Of a stretch of DNA of 14,985 bases, positions 7,523-14,397 are shown piece after piece (position 1 is the stretch's first letter; each line of letters begins with the position of its first letter). Position numbers and translations under genes: made by a program. The notes under the pieces were generated by a model. It had not been told where the DNA came from. It saw nothing but the letters and a program-made list of their open reading frames with translations, and made no database searches. Where the stretch lies: assembly GCA_030616165.1 (NCBI GenBank), contig JAUWXV010000069.1, forward strand, positions 1 through 14,985, written 5' to 3'. This stretch comes from a bacterium. Lineage in GTDB: Bacteria; SM23-31; JAUVVT01.

Positions 7523-7628
7523 AATGTCAAAAGAATTATTATTTTTTTTAAAAAAGTAAATAAGAAGTACGATGTAAGAATGAAAAATGGAACCACAGAC
7601 CCACAGGGCAAGGGGCACAGAGGGCAAG
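7523..7628. repeat. Composite repeat, copy 1 (AATGTCAAAAGAATT + CACAG module)
   Basis: It starts AATGTCAAAAGAATT, then a T-run and A-run, and ends with ACCACAG ACCCACAGGGCAAG GGGCACAG AGGGCAAG. The same order of modules recurs at 14150-14240 with moderate divergence, so the two modules travel or duplicate together. Confidence 0.65.
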
Positions 7629-7647
7629 AAGCAGGAATATTAAGCCC

Positions 7648-7698
7648 AAATGTCAAAGCTCAAATGACAAATCAAATCCAAATGACTAAATGACAAAT
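7648..7698. repeat. AAATGACAAAT-type direct phrases
   Basis: Four imperfect repetitions of AAATG(A/T)C(A/T)AA occur within 51 bases. Short intergenic phrases of this kind are common in the same genomes that carry CACAGAGG repeats. No coding function. Confidence 0.55.
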
Positions 7699-7776
7699 AA
7701 GAGAAATTTGGGAATGGGGATTGAACCGCGGAGGCGAAGGGCAGGTATTCAGGGATGAGACGGATTATGTAAATTT

Positions 7777-7799
7777 GGGGATACAATACTTATTTATTT
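7777..7799 (+). mobile_element. Solitary end of the RAYT-like element
   Basis: GGGGATACAATACTTATTT followed by ATTTTTATTT matches the outer end and subterminal T-rich stretch of the element at 12691 (TCAGGGACAGAATACTTATT). No matching second end or inner transposase codons are found before the serine hydrolase gene, so this is a single diverged terminus. Confidence 0.5.
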
Positions 7800-7866
7800 T
7801 TATTTAAATTTTTTAAATATATAAATAAAATGATTTATTTTAAAACAATTTACTTAATTATTCATT

Positions 7867-9765
7867 CTATTCAACCCTCTTTGCAGTGAAGATATAGTCA
7901 AGTTCATGTACGATCATTTCAATCGCTCTTTCTTTTTCTACCGTAAATTTTGCGCTTAAGCCATGGATTCCCTTACAATTGAATTCATTCTCTTTATAGG
8001 GTTCAAGTTCAATTATTGGCTTACCTGTCAGTTTAGCGATTAAAACACCATCATTTCTTAATTCGACCTTTATAATCATTTCCCCAATTTTATATTCTCC
8101 TGTGAACTGCTCAAGGTACATTGGGTCCGATAACTTTTCAGATGGCTTCCTGGAAAATACTATATCATCGACCATCGGCTCGAGTTGAATAGCGAACTTT
8201 TCAATATCCCCATTCTTGTTAGAAGAAAATGATATCTCGTAATCGCCAAATCCAAATACTTTAGTATTTTTGAATACATCGTAATGCCAGTGTTCCAGAG
8301 TAAAATCAAACGATTTGAACTTTCCTGATAATGAATCCCCACTGAATTCTATAGCAATAATTCCATATGCTGGATGCTCGTATTGACCAACATATTCCTT
8401 CAATTGATGAGATGGTTTTGTGCCTTCCACACGCTCTTCTTTTTTCTTCTTCTCCTCTGTTTCTTTGGCTTTCTCCTGAGCCTCTTTCATTTTGGCATAT
8501 CTGTCGATTGGTTCCAAATCCAACAGCAGGTCAATGGCATAGGTTGAAGCAAATGATGATATTGAACTTCTTCCATTATTGACTACAAATACTCCTATAC
8601 TATCAAACGGCATAAATGAAGTGGAAGTGGTAAATCCGTCAATTCCTCCTCCATGTCTGACTAACTTATGACCTCTGTACATCAAAATCATCCATCCAAG
8701 ACCATAGTTATTGTGAGACTGTTCATTCAATTCCATGGGTGATGAGATATGCATATAAGGAGTGTGCATACTCTGGATTTCAGATTCGGAAATTAACCGC
8801 GTCTCTCCTGCTTTTCCTTTATTAAAATGAAACTGTATCCATTTCAACATGTCATCAACACAGGAATTTATTGACCCTGCGGGACCAATTTCATCAAGGT
8901 TTCTAAATGGAATTCTCTTGACCTCTTCGTCTTTTATTAAATATGGAAGTGCAAAGTCATCTGATTTTTTGGAAACTTCAACGGAAAAATTACTGTTTGT
9001 CATAAACAGTGGTTTGAAAATCCGCTCTTTGACAAACTCCTCCCAGGTGCTTTTTGTCACCTGACCTACAAGATAACCTGCAGTCATAAACATTAAATTA
9101 TTATACTGATATCTCTCCCGAAAACCTGCGCTTAAATCAAGATATCGCAGACGGTCAAACATCTCTTTTCGTGTAAAATATGAGCCGTACCATAAACCAT
9201 CATGTCGGGGAAGTCCGGAACGATGAGTAACAAGGTCACGGACGGTTATATTCCTTGTAATATACTCATCTTTCAATTGAAATGATGGTAAATATGTGCG
9301 GACAGGCTTATTCCATCCTACTTTGCCTTCATCAACCAGCATACCAATTGCCGCGGTCGTAAATGCTTTGGTGCATGAAGCGATTACAAAAAGCGTTTTC
9401 GTGGTAACAGGAAGTTTTTCTTCTAAATTCCGATACCCGAATCCTTCTGCGAAGATTACTTCACCATTTTTAATAATTCCCATGGCAAGACCAGGGACTT
9501 TCGCATCTTTCATGATTGAATCGACGTATTCGCGCAATTTGTTCAGCTTTTCTTCAAGATTTTCGTCTGGCGCAGGAGATTCTAATAAATTATTAGTGGT
9601 TTCAAGACTTGATGTTTTAAGATATGCTGTTTGCGGTGGATACGCATCTTGTGAAATTGATTTGTTAAACATTGTCTGTGCAACCGCTAAAGGCATGATT
9701 CCAATTACCAACAGTAAAAGAATCATGAATACTCGAAAAATGGAACCTGATATTTTACTTCTCAT
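7867..9765 (-). CDS. Secreted serine hydrolase, beta-lactamase/PBP class C family with C-terminal DUF3471-like region
   Basis: This 632-aa protein starts at ATG 9763-9765, just after GGGAGGG (9769-9775). A signal peptide (about 1-29: basic start, then FMILLLLVIGIMPLAVA) exports it. The hydrolase domain (about 75-420) carries the catalytic SCTK (130-133, SxxK motif), YNN (221-223, YxN) and HGG (371-373, the third motif). It therefore should acylate through Ser130 as class C beta-lactamases, esterases and D-aminopeptidases do. A Lys/Glu-rich linker (about 423-448) leads to a beta-rich C-terminal region of the DUF3471 kind. Such proteins are more often peptidases or esterases than antibiotic-resistance enzymes, so no resistance is claimed. 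It reads alone; the next gene upstream on the same strand ends 215 bases away across a transposon relic. Confidence 0.88.
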   Translation of the reverse strand: MRSKISGSIFRVFMILLLLVIGIMPLAVAQTMFNKSISQDAYPPQTAYLKTSSLETTNNLLESPAPDENLEEKLNKLREYVDSIMKDAKVPGLAMGIIKNGEVIFAEGFGYRNLEEKLPVTTKTLFVIASCTKAFTTAAIGMLVDEGKVGWNKPVRTYLPSFQLKDEYITRNITVRDLVTHRSGLPRHDGLWYGSYFTRKEMFDRLRYLDLSAGFRERYQYNNLMFMTAGYLVGQVTKSTWEEFVKERIFKPLFMTNSNFSVEVSKKSDDFALPYLIKDEEVKRIPFRNLDEIGPAGSINSCVDDMLKWIQFHFNKGKAGETRLISESEIQSMHTPYMHISSPMELNEQSHNNYGLGWMILMYRGHKLVRHGGGIDGFTTSTSFMPFDSIGVFVVNNGRSSISSFASTYAIDLLLDLEPIDRYAKMKEAQEKAKETEEKKKKEERVEGTKPSHQLKEYVGQYEHPAYGIIAIEFSGDSLSGKFKSFDFTLEHWHYDVFKNTKVFGFGDYEISFSSNKNGDIEKFAIQLEPMVDDIVFSRKPSEKLSDPMYLEQFTGEYKIGEMIIKVELRNDGVLIAKLTGKPIIELEPYKENEFNCKGIHGLSAKFTVEKERAIEMIVHELDYIFTAKRVE

Positions 9766-9807
9766 AATCCCTCCCAAAATTTTAAGATTAACAGACTATA
9801 TAAATTT

Positions 9808-9948
9808 AATATTTATTTTTTTTTATTTTCTAATTTTCTTCCCCGTTTTTTTGGTGAAAGCATGCGTCAAATACTCTTGCCAATCCTGCCATGCGAAAAT
9901 GTATGATTATCTAACTATATTGTAAATAAATAAGTATTGTGTCCCTGA
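9808..9948 (-). mobile_element. Element A: internally deleted RAYT/IS200-like transposon relic
   Basis: One end is AAATAAGTATTGTGTCCCTGA (9928-9948); the other end has lost its last bases but keeps AATATTTATTT (9808-9818), aligned without gaps to element B over 37 bases. On the minus strand it reads ATG-MAGLARV (9892-9872), the usual opening of REP-associated tyrosine transposases. Almost at once, in another frame, RMLSPKKRGRKLENKKK and a TAA (9866-9813) follow, resembling the basic C-terminus of such transposases. About the first seven and last eighteen codons remain, so it is non-autonomous. Family assignment is from memory of these termini. It sits 43 bases upstream of the serine hydrolase start and could influence its promoter. 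Confidence 0.6.
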
Positions 9949-9980
9949 GATACAGTTACTCAAATTCCTATTTCCTACTA

Positions 9981-12188
9981 TCAAATCCGAAATAAATAGC
10001 TTGCTTTGAAGAAAAAGCTGCGTTTTGTATTGAACATATAACCTTGTTTATACTGCCATTGGTTGTTTAACCATCTTCTATTTTCATAGAGAGCGCCGTA
10101 TCCTACGTGAAGTACGGTGCCAGGTATGAACGTGAACGAAGATAGAAAGTCTGTGAGCATCCTTTTCTGGTAGCTGTTATACTGAATAATACTCCTGATG
10201 AAGAAATATTTGTTAAATTGATATGTAGTTCGGGAGTTTATTATGTTAATATCATAGATTTTTTCATTATCTTTGTAGAAATCAATGTAAGAAAATCGAA
10301 AAGATTGGTTAAGTTTTGTATTAGGCTGAAGTGTGAATGAAAATCCGCCTCCATGACTATTCCCTTTGTAGGGCGGATCAGCATCGTAGTTTATACTTCC
10401 ACCTTTGCGGAGTGCTATACCCAATCTCAGCCACTTGGTTATCTGAACTCCACTTTGAAAAAAAAGTTCAGTCATATCGAAGGTTTGATTTTTCCAGCTC
10501 TCACTGCTTCTAATATATTCAATATTTACATAACCCTGTTTTGTAAAATTGAACTTTAGTTCAAAAACTAAACCTCTGTCATCCATATTGGTATTGAGGT
10601 CATGAACATATTGATATGCAACACGAGGAGTGATTCGCTTAAGCCACGGGACTTTTTGGGGGCTGGGGTAGAAATTTGTATTAATACCTCCAGTTATATC
10701 ATTAATGCCTGTGCGTCTCATAAAGGCAGAATCCATTCTGAAATCTTTACCGATGTGGTCAAAAAGAAAAACGATAAATAAGGGTTTTGTATCATATATA
10801 TACCCAAAGTTTAAGTAATAACTGCTTGTGGAGGATTCTTCTTCGGATTCCCTGGAAACAGACTGTATAAATGATGTTGAAATCCGTTGATTTTTAAGAA
10901 ATCTGTAACCGAAATCTGCTCCTGCAGTTCGGTTGTATCCGCCGGCAAATTCCCGCCCGCTGTAAAGTCCTCCTATAAAATTTTCCTGACCGAGACTGTG
11001 TTTTCCTCTTGCTACTGTGAAGTACGCATTTTTCCCTTCATTGGGATTGGTGTCTTCTTCCCATACTCGGCCTGGCGATTTATCTCCAGCGGAAAGGACG
11101 CCAAAGGAAGTTTTACCTGCTGTTCCTGTCAATTTTAATCCCCAGAGAGGGTTAACAATCCTTCGTGTATGGACGGCAGTGCTGAAATAGTCAGACATAG
11201 TGGAAAAATTAAAAATATCTGTACCTTCCATAAAGAAGGGACGTTTTTCGCTGTAAAATACAGGGTATCGCTGGTTAACTTCAACTTGAAAGGCATCGCT
11301 TTCCACTTGGCTAAAATCAGGATTTACAGACAATTCTGATGTTATAGCAGAGGTAATTCCGCACTTTAATCCAATTCCAATATCTTTAAATGAATCTCCT
11401 TTGTCCCATTTTTGGGGCTCGATTCTTTCAGAGTTGCTGCCAAAGGTCAAACTTGGAAGCATCTCCAGTTTGAGAGGTGAATCGAGGTTTTTATAGATTA
11501 CGTCTGTATGGATATTAAATATACCAATTCCCGGTTTTAATTCGGGCCAAGAGCCTTTCAAACTCAGTCGGTTGATTTTTCTCCAGAAGAGTATGCCCAT
11601 TTTAACTTCATTACCGCTTTTAAAACTGATGCTTTTCAGAGGGATTTTTATTTCAGCATCGTATCCTTCGTTAGTTATTCTGTCGGCGCTTTCCCAGATA
11701 AAGTCTGGTGATATATTCTCACCGCCGACAGCAGAATTTAAAATGTCTCCTTGAATACCATTCGGATTAACAAAAAAATCATAAGCACTCTGTTTGTTTC
11801 CTAATGCATCGAGAGAAAATCCAATCCAATCATCATTAAAGATATTATCTCTTTTTGTGATAGATGTTTTGATTTTATTCGGCTCTGTATCTAAGCATTT
11901 GAAGGCAAAATAGAGATTTTTGCTGTCGTAAGCCATCCAGATTAAAGTCTTTTGCGGAAGAATATCACCATAAGTTGGATTATAGGTTATAAAATCTTTT
12001 TCCATAGCTGCGTTTTTCCAGATTGCATCATCCAGGATGCCATCGATTTCAGGAGGTGAAGAAGCCATCGGGGGATGCAAAATTTCGCCTTTTTCCTTTA
12101 TGGTCTTTGCGGAAATAATGGTCGGCACTGAAACCATAAATATAATGAATTCAATTATTACAGTTAGGGCAAATAATTTTTTCACCAT
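9981..12188 (-). CDS. CBM9-like / DUF5916 outer-membrane beta-barrel protein
   Basis: This 735-aa protein has a signal peptide (about 1-27, MVKKLFALTVIIEFIIF...ISA). A CBM9-like beta-sandwich domain follows (about 40-235), with EIDGILDDAIW near 47-57 and NDDWIGFSLDA near 118-128. The long C-terminal part (about 240-735) alternates short polar and aromatic strands, contains the YPVFYSEKRPFFMEGTDIF segment near 310-328 typical of DUF5916 proteins, and ends in SYLFRI, close to the aromatic C-terminal signal of outer-membrane barrels. It is likely an outer-membrane protein; the ligand or substrate is unknown. ATG 12186-12188 was chosen because the signal peptide follows directly; only a weak AAAGAA precedes it. 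It is probably a single-gene unit. Confidence 0.87.
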   Translation of the reverse strand: MVKKLFALTVIIEFIIFMVSVPTIISAKTIKEKGEILHPPMASSPPEIDGILDDAIWKNAAMEKDFITYNPTYGDILPQKTLIWMAYDSKNLYFAFKCLDTEPNKIKTSITKRDNIFNDDWIGFSLDALGNKQSAYDFFVNPNGIQGDILNSAVGGENISPDFIWESADRITNEGYDAEIKIPLKSISFKSGNEVKMGILFWRKINRLSLKGSWPELKPGIGIFNIHTDVIYKNLDSPLKLEMLPSLTFGSNSERIEPQKWDKGDSFKDIGIGLKCGITSAITSELSVNPDFSQVESDAFQVEVNQRYPVFYSEKRPFFMEGTDIFNFSTMSDYFSTAVHTRRIVNPLWGLKLTGTAGKTSFGVLSAGDKSPGRVWEEDTNPNEGKNAYFTVARGKHSLGQENFIGGLYSGREFAGGYNRTAGADFGYRFLKNQRISTSFIQSVSRESEEESSTSSYYLNFGYIYDTKPLFIVFLFDHIGKDFRMDSAFMRRTGINDITGGINTNFYPSPQKVPWLKRITPRVAYQYVHDLNTNMDDRGLVFELKFNFTKQGYVNIEYIRSSESWKNQTFDMTELFFQSGVQITKWLRLGIALRKGGSINYDADPPYKGNSHGGGFSFTLQPNTKLNQSFRFSYIDFYKDNEKIYDINIINSRTTYQFNKYFFIRSIIQYNSYQKRMLTDFLSSFTFIPGTVLHVGYGALYENRRWLNNQWQYKQGYMFNTKRSFFFKASYLFRI

Positions 12189-12395
12189 CTCTATTCTTTC
12201 TATTTTTAATAATTTTATTTCATTTTCGTTTAATAAGACATATCAAACTAAAAAAATCTTTCAAAAAACATAAAATTTATATAATTTATTTGTTAAAAAG
12301 TAATTTGATAAAAATCAGTATAAACTATGTTAGATTTGTGACATTTTGGGTGGCGGTTGCTGGTGATTTCTGTTGAATAGTTATTGATACGATAA

Positions 12396-12433
12396 AAAAG
12401 ATTCCTTTTTTATAAGTGCAAAAGAAATCTTTT
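12396..12433 (+). promoter_or_regulatory. 5'-leader hairpin directly before a strong ribosome binding site
   Basis: AAAAGATTCCTTTT (12396-12409) pairs with AAAAGAAATCTTTT (12420-12433) at 13 of 14 positions around a 10-base loop. Two bases later comes GGAGG (12436-12440), nine bases before ATG 12450. The stem does not hide the ribosome binding site but abuts it, so it could protect the message 5' end, bind a protein, or be a weak terminator. There is no intrinsic U-tract after the stem beyond its own TTTT. Confidence 0.45.
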
Positions 12434-12449
12434 ACGGAGGTGAAAAAAA

Positions 12450-12656
12450 ATGGAAAAATTAAAATTAATTCCGCAAACAAAATTTGAGAATAATAAAGAA
12501 CCGGTGATGATACAGTATTTAGATGCAGAATGTATTGGGAAAACTTTGAATGATTTAATAAAAAGTATAGAAAAATTAAAAGATAAGATAAATGAAATTG
12601 AGGATAGAATAGAAAGACACATTCATACTTACGATGACTTAGCGCATAAGATATAG
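12450..12656 (+). CDS. 68-aa helical protein of unknown function
   Basis: The gene has an excellent ribosome binding site (GGAGGTG at 12436-12442) and starts MEKLKLIPQTKF. Residues about 29-62 form a strongly amphipathic, charged coiled coil (LNDLIKSIEKLKDKINEIED...), ending HIHTYDDLAHKI. It has no signal peptide, no Cys and no DNA-binding motif that I recognise. It is the only plus-strand gene in the right half, flanked by the divergent DUF5916 gene and the transposon relic at 12691, which begins 34 bases after its stop. It could be a small structural or regulatory oligomer. I make no functional claim beyond coiled-coil self-association. Confidence 0.7.
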   Translation: MEKLKLIPQTKFENNKEPVMIQYLDAECIGKTLNDLIKSIEKLKDKINEIEDRIERHIHTYDDLAHKI

Positions 12657-12850
12657 ACTTTTTCAAAAAATTTAAATAGTAAAGTGAAATTCAGGGACAG
12701 AATACTTATTTGTTTTTATTTTTTGGTTTTCTTCCCCGTTTTTTTGGTGAGGGCATGCGTGAAAAGAAAGAATTAGGAGTTAGGAATTAAGAGTTACGTT
12801 AGCTTAGCGAGGAAGAACAGTTTCGACAGTGTGATTTTGCTCTAAATGGA

Positions 12851-12870
12851 GGGCGATTCGTGAATCGCCC
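12851..12870. repeat. GGGCGATTC hairpin nested in element B
   Basis: GGGCGATTC (12851-12859) and GAATCGCCC (12862-12870) form a perfect 9-bp stem with a 2-base loop, followed by CTACAA. It is the same style as the hairpin at 1211-1231 and in inverted orientation relative to its TGTAG flank. Confidence 0.65.
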
Positions 12871-12905
12871 CTACAACATAAAATGAAAAACTATTATTTT
12901 AAAGA

Positions 12906-12946
12906 GGGCGAACCCTCCATAGGCGGGCAAGCACAGGGGTTCGCCC
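12906..12946. repeat. GGGCGAACCC hairpin with an inserted GGGCAAG cassette in its loop
   Basis: GGGCGAACCC (12906-12915) pairs perfectly with GGGTTCGCCC (12937-12946), followed by CTACAA. The 21-base loop holds CCATAGGCGGGCAAG, which resembles the cassette that interrupts the CACAG repeats elsewhere in the window. Confidence 0.6.
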
Positions 12947-13017
12947 CTACAATCGTGCTATGCGAAAGTGTATAATTTTATATACATATTATCAAGAAAT
13001 AGGTATTGTGTTCCTGA

Positions 13018-13189
13018 ATTCCGCATAACATTTCCACAGGACTTTTAAAGCATTTAGAACGGCTTTCTGCTGAAAATCCCAGAGGATTTTATTACTTGAA
13101 AAGTAATCCAGATCAAATGAATTCCAATTAGACGGCAAATCCTCAAATCTTAAATCTTTAATTATATCCTGCAAAAATACCCTAATCAT
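13018..13189 (-). pseudogene. 5' fragment of a helicase (type III restriction Res-like) gene, cut off by element B
   Basis: ATG 13187-13189 opens a frame reading MIRVFLQDIIKDL, then FSSNKILWDFQQKAVLNALKVLW at about residues 30-52. That second phrase resembles the Q-motif-like region just before Walker A in DEAD/DEAH restriction helicases (xxLWDFQQKAxxNAxxxL). After codon 57 the frame runs into the inverted end of element B and stops at 12992. No Walker A or later motif survives. The ATG overlaps the hepT stop (ATGA), so it was the last gene of the mod-mntA-hepT-res row. Assignment to Res rests on this short stretch plus context. Confidence 0.6.
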
Positions 13190-13536
13190 TGTTTTTTAGT
13201 TTCCTCATCTATTATTTCTTTAATTTTTGAGATAACATTTGGAAGCTCATTTTTAACTTGCCACACAATATCGTAATTAATCCCGAAGTAATGATGTATG
13301 ACCTTATCTCTTAATCCTGCAAATTTTCTCCATGGGATTTGTGGATATTTCTTCTTTACATAAGCTGATATATTTTTTGCTGCTTCTCAAATAATTTCAA
13401 GATTACGAATAACAGCATCTTGAGTTTTTCTGTCTTGGGAAAAGTCATCAAAGCTTAATCCTTGAGTGTATAGAGTTATTAACTCTATAGCCTCAACAAT
13501 ATCACCAAGATAATCAACATTTCTTCTTTTAGGCAT
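13186..13536 (-). pseudogene. hepT: hepT toxin gene (HEPN/DUF86 RNase) with one nonsense codon
   Basis: From ATG 13534-13536 the frame reads MPKRRNVDYLGDIVEAIELI and continues to a stop at 13186-13188, 116 codon positions, the usual HepT length. Codon 50 is TGA (13387-13389) in NLEII-stop-EAAKNIS, where the family has Gly (IIGEAA); one G-to-T change explains it. The HEPN catalytic RDKVIHHY (Rx4HxY, about 76-83) lies after the stop, so a truncated product would lack it. The ATG overlaps the end of mntA by 8 bases, the usual arrangement in this toxin-antitoxin family. Loss of the RNase toxin is harmless to the cell. A sequencing or assembly error at this base is the alternative. Confidence 0.85.
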
Positions 13537-13837
13537 ATATCAAACTCTTTTCAATATTTTCAGCGATATGTTTATACCTTGGATTTTTAAAACAATCAAA
13601 AGTAGCAATATCAACTTTTTTACCCAATAAATCCTCAAGATGGTATGCAAGTTCCATAAAATCGAGACCTAATGGCTTTTTAAGTTCAACTAAAATATCT
13701 ACATCGCTTCTTTTTCTCTGCAAGCCTTTGGTGAAAGAGCCAAAAATGGCAATTTTTTCCACCCCGTATTTTTCACTTAAATAAGGATGTTCTTTCTTAA
13801 GAATCTCAATGATTTTTTTCTTTGTAAGAATCTTCAT
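13529..13837 (-). CDS. mntA: MntA-type nucleotidyltransferase antitoxin
   Basis: This 102-aa minimal nucleotidyltransferase has the nucleotide-binding GSF (33-35) followed by SDVDILVEL with metal ligands D45 and D47, and a likely third Asp in KKVDIAT (D76). Known MntA proteins neutralise the partner HepT RNase by attaching AMP to the Tyr of its Rx4HxY motif. Here that partner is interrupted by a stop codon, so MntA may now be an orphan. It starts nine bases after the remnant methyltransferase gene and overlaps hepT by 8 bases, so all were co-transcribed. The protein looks complete and has no missing motif. Confidence 0.88.
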   Translation of the reverse strand: MKILTKKKIIEILKKEHPYLSEKYGVEKIAIFGSFTKGLQRKRSDVDILVELKKPLGLDFMELAYHLEDLLGKKVDIATFDCFKNPRYKHIAENIEKSLIYA

Positions 13838-13846
13838 TTCTTACCA

Positions 13847-14081
13847 CTATATTAAATCTTTTATAAGTTTATAATCTAAATCTTTCAAGTTGATTTTCTC
13901 TCCATCATCTAACTCGACATAATCAGGAGTAATGCGTTTTATCCATTTTCCAAGAAGATTAGAGAGGGTTTCAGGAATATCTATTTTCGTATAAAGTTTT
14001 GATAAATCCAGATTCTTCTTCTACTTTTGCCCCTACAAAAATGTCTTTGAGAGCATTGTAGAACTTTTGTTCTTTAGTCAT
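13847..14081 (-). pseudogene. Methyltransferase (type III/Mod-like) gene reduced to its two ends
   Basis: ATG 14079-14081, with AGGT five bases upstream, opens MTKEQKFYNALKDIFVGAKV...ESGF. I recognise this as the N-terminal opening of large DNA methyltransferases associated with DEAD-helicase restriction genes. The reading then shifts frame near 14000 and continues as DLSKLYTKIDIP, ELDDGEKINLKDLDYKLIKDLI to TAG at 13847-13849. That second piece has the look of a protein C-terminus, plausibly of the same gene. None of the catalytic motifs (FxGxG, DPPY/NPPY) remain, so a central deletion of most of the gene is inferred. The following mntA starts nine bases later. The exact parent family needs a search. 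Confidence 0.55.
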
Positions 14082-14149
14082 TTCTTACCTATTCTATAAA
14101 AAATAGTTTACAAATTTCATATTTTTTAAATTTAATTACTTATTAAGGC

Positions 14150-14240
14150 AATGTCAAAAGAATTTTAATTTTTTTTTAAAAAGTGAACAAGTTGAATAAA
14201 ATTAACCGCAGACCCACAGGGCAGGGGTGCGGAGGGCAAG
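14150..14240. repeat. Composite repeat, copy 2 (AATGTCAAAAGAATT + CCGCAG module)
   Basis: AATGTCAAAAGAATT, a T-run and A-run, then CCGCAG ACCCACAGGGCAG GGGTGCGGAG GGCAAG. The module order is the same as at 7523-7628, with a shorter linker. Confidence 0.65.
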
Positions 14241-14261
14241 ATCCTGAAACAAGTTCAGGAT
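14241..14261. repeat. ATCCTGAA...TTCAGGAT hairpin repeat
   Basis: ATCCTGAA (14241-14248) and TTCAGGAT (14254-14261) form a perfect 8-bp stem around ACAAG, followed by GACAA. This phrase is a widespread interspersed intergenic hairpin in many bacterial genomes. Confidence 0.7.
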
Positions 14262-14295
14262 GACAATTTTGTTTTTAATGATGATTATTTTATTT

Positions 14296-14397
14296 TAACC
14301 GCAGACTCGATAGGCAAGGGGCATAGACCCGAAGGGCAGGGAGGAAATATTTTGTATGGATTCCCCCGAGTACTCGGGGGAATGACAAGGGGGATTT
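14296..14397. repeat. Composite repeat: CCGCAG + two cassettes + TTTTGTATGGATTCCC palindrome
   Basis: It carries ACTCGATAGGCAAG (14305-14318) and ACCCGAAGGGCAG (14327-14339), then TATTTTGTATGG, the 24-bp palindrome at 14360-14383 and GACAAGGGGGAT. The same order recurs at 14749-14876. Confidence 0.7.
14360..14383. repeat. Perfect 24-bp palindrome (ATTCCCCCGAG / CTCGGGGGAAT)
   Basis: Each 12-base half is the exact reverse complement of the other with no loop. It belongs to the GGATTCCC...GGGAATGAC interspersed hairpin type. A frame read through these repeats gives the spurious SFPR-type peptide, so no gene is called here. Confidence 0.75.

Larger units (their letters stand above)
7248..7866. 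other. Gene-free spacer between operon and serine hydrolase
   Basis: No frame here shows a coding pattern with a ribosome binding site. The left part (7248-7520) is plain AT-rich sequence containing the operon promoter region. The right part is built of repeats: a poly-T-containing segment plus CACAG repeat (7523-7628), AAATGACAAAT phrases (7648-7698), a CCGCGGAGGCGAAGGGCAG repeat (7726-7744), and one transposon end (7777-7799). Confidence 0.7.
12691..13017 (-). mobile_element. Element B: RAYT-like transposon relic with near-complete inverted ends and nested repeats
   Basis: The inverted ends are TCAGGGACAGAATACTTATT (12691-12710) and ATAGGTATTGTGTTCCTGA (12999-13017), about 21 bp each with a few mismatches. 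On the minus strand the right side reads ATA-GCA-CGA-TTG (12961-12950, that is MARL with ATG changed to ATA). The left side reads RMPSPKKRGRKPKNKNK plus TAA (12759-12706), matching element A. Between them (about 12760-12949) the transposase body is gone and two GTAGGGGCG-type hairpins are present. The right end abuts the broken helicase gene at 13018, and the left end does not continue that gene, so insertion was accompanied or followed by deletion. Confidence 0.62.

Noticed and set aside
7867-9765. Antibiotic-resistance beta-lactamase
   Set aside because: The SxxK/YxN/HxG motifs are shared by esterases and peptidases, and the long C-terminal region fits the DUF3471 serine hydrolases. The sequence gives no evidence for resistance.
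9296-9925. Long plus-strand open frame (209 codons)
   Set aside because: It runs antisense to the serine hydrolase and through element A, has no ribosome binding site and no protein-like motif. It is a shadow of the real gene.
12325-12666. Minus-strand open frame of 113 codons
   Set aside because: It is antisense to the 68-aa gene with the strong ribosome binding site and has low-complexity Phe/Ser/Tyr-rich composition.
13387-13389. In-frame TGA at a conserved Gly of HepT, suggesting UGA-to-Gly recoding as in SR1/Gracilibacteria
   Set aside because: Several reading frames of 400-735 codons contain no internal TGA, and TGA serves as a normal stop (for example at 4913-4915). A single nonsense mutation explains the codon.
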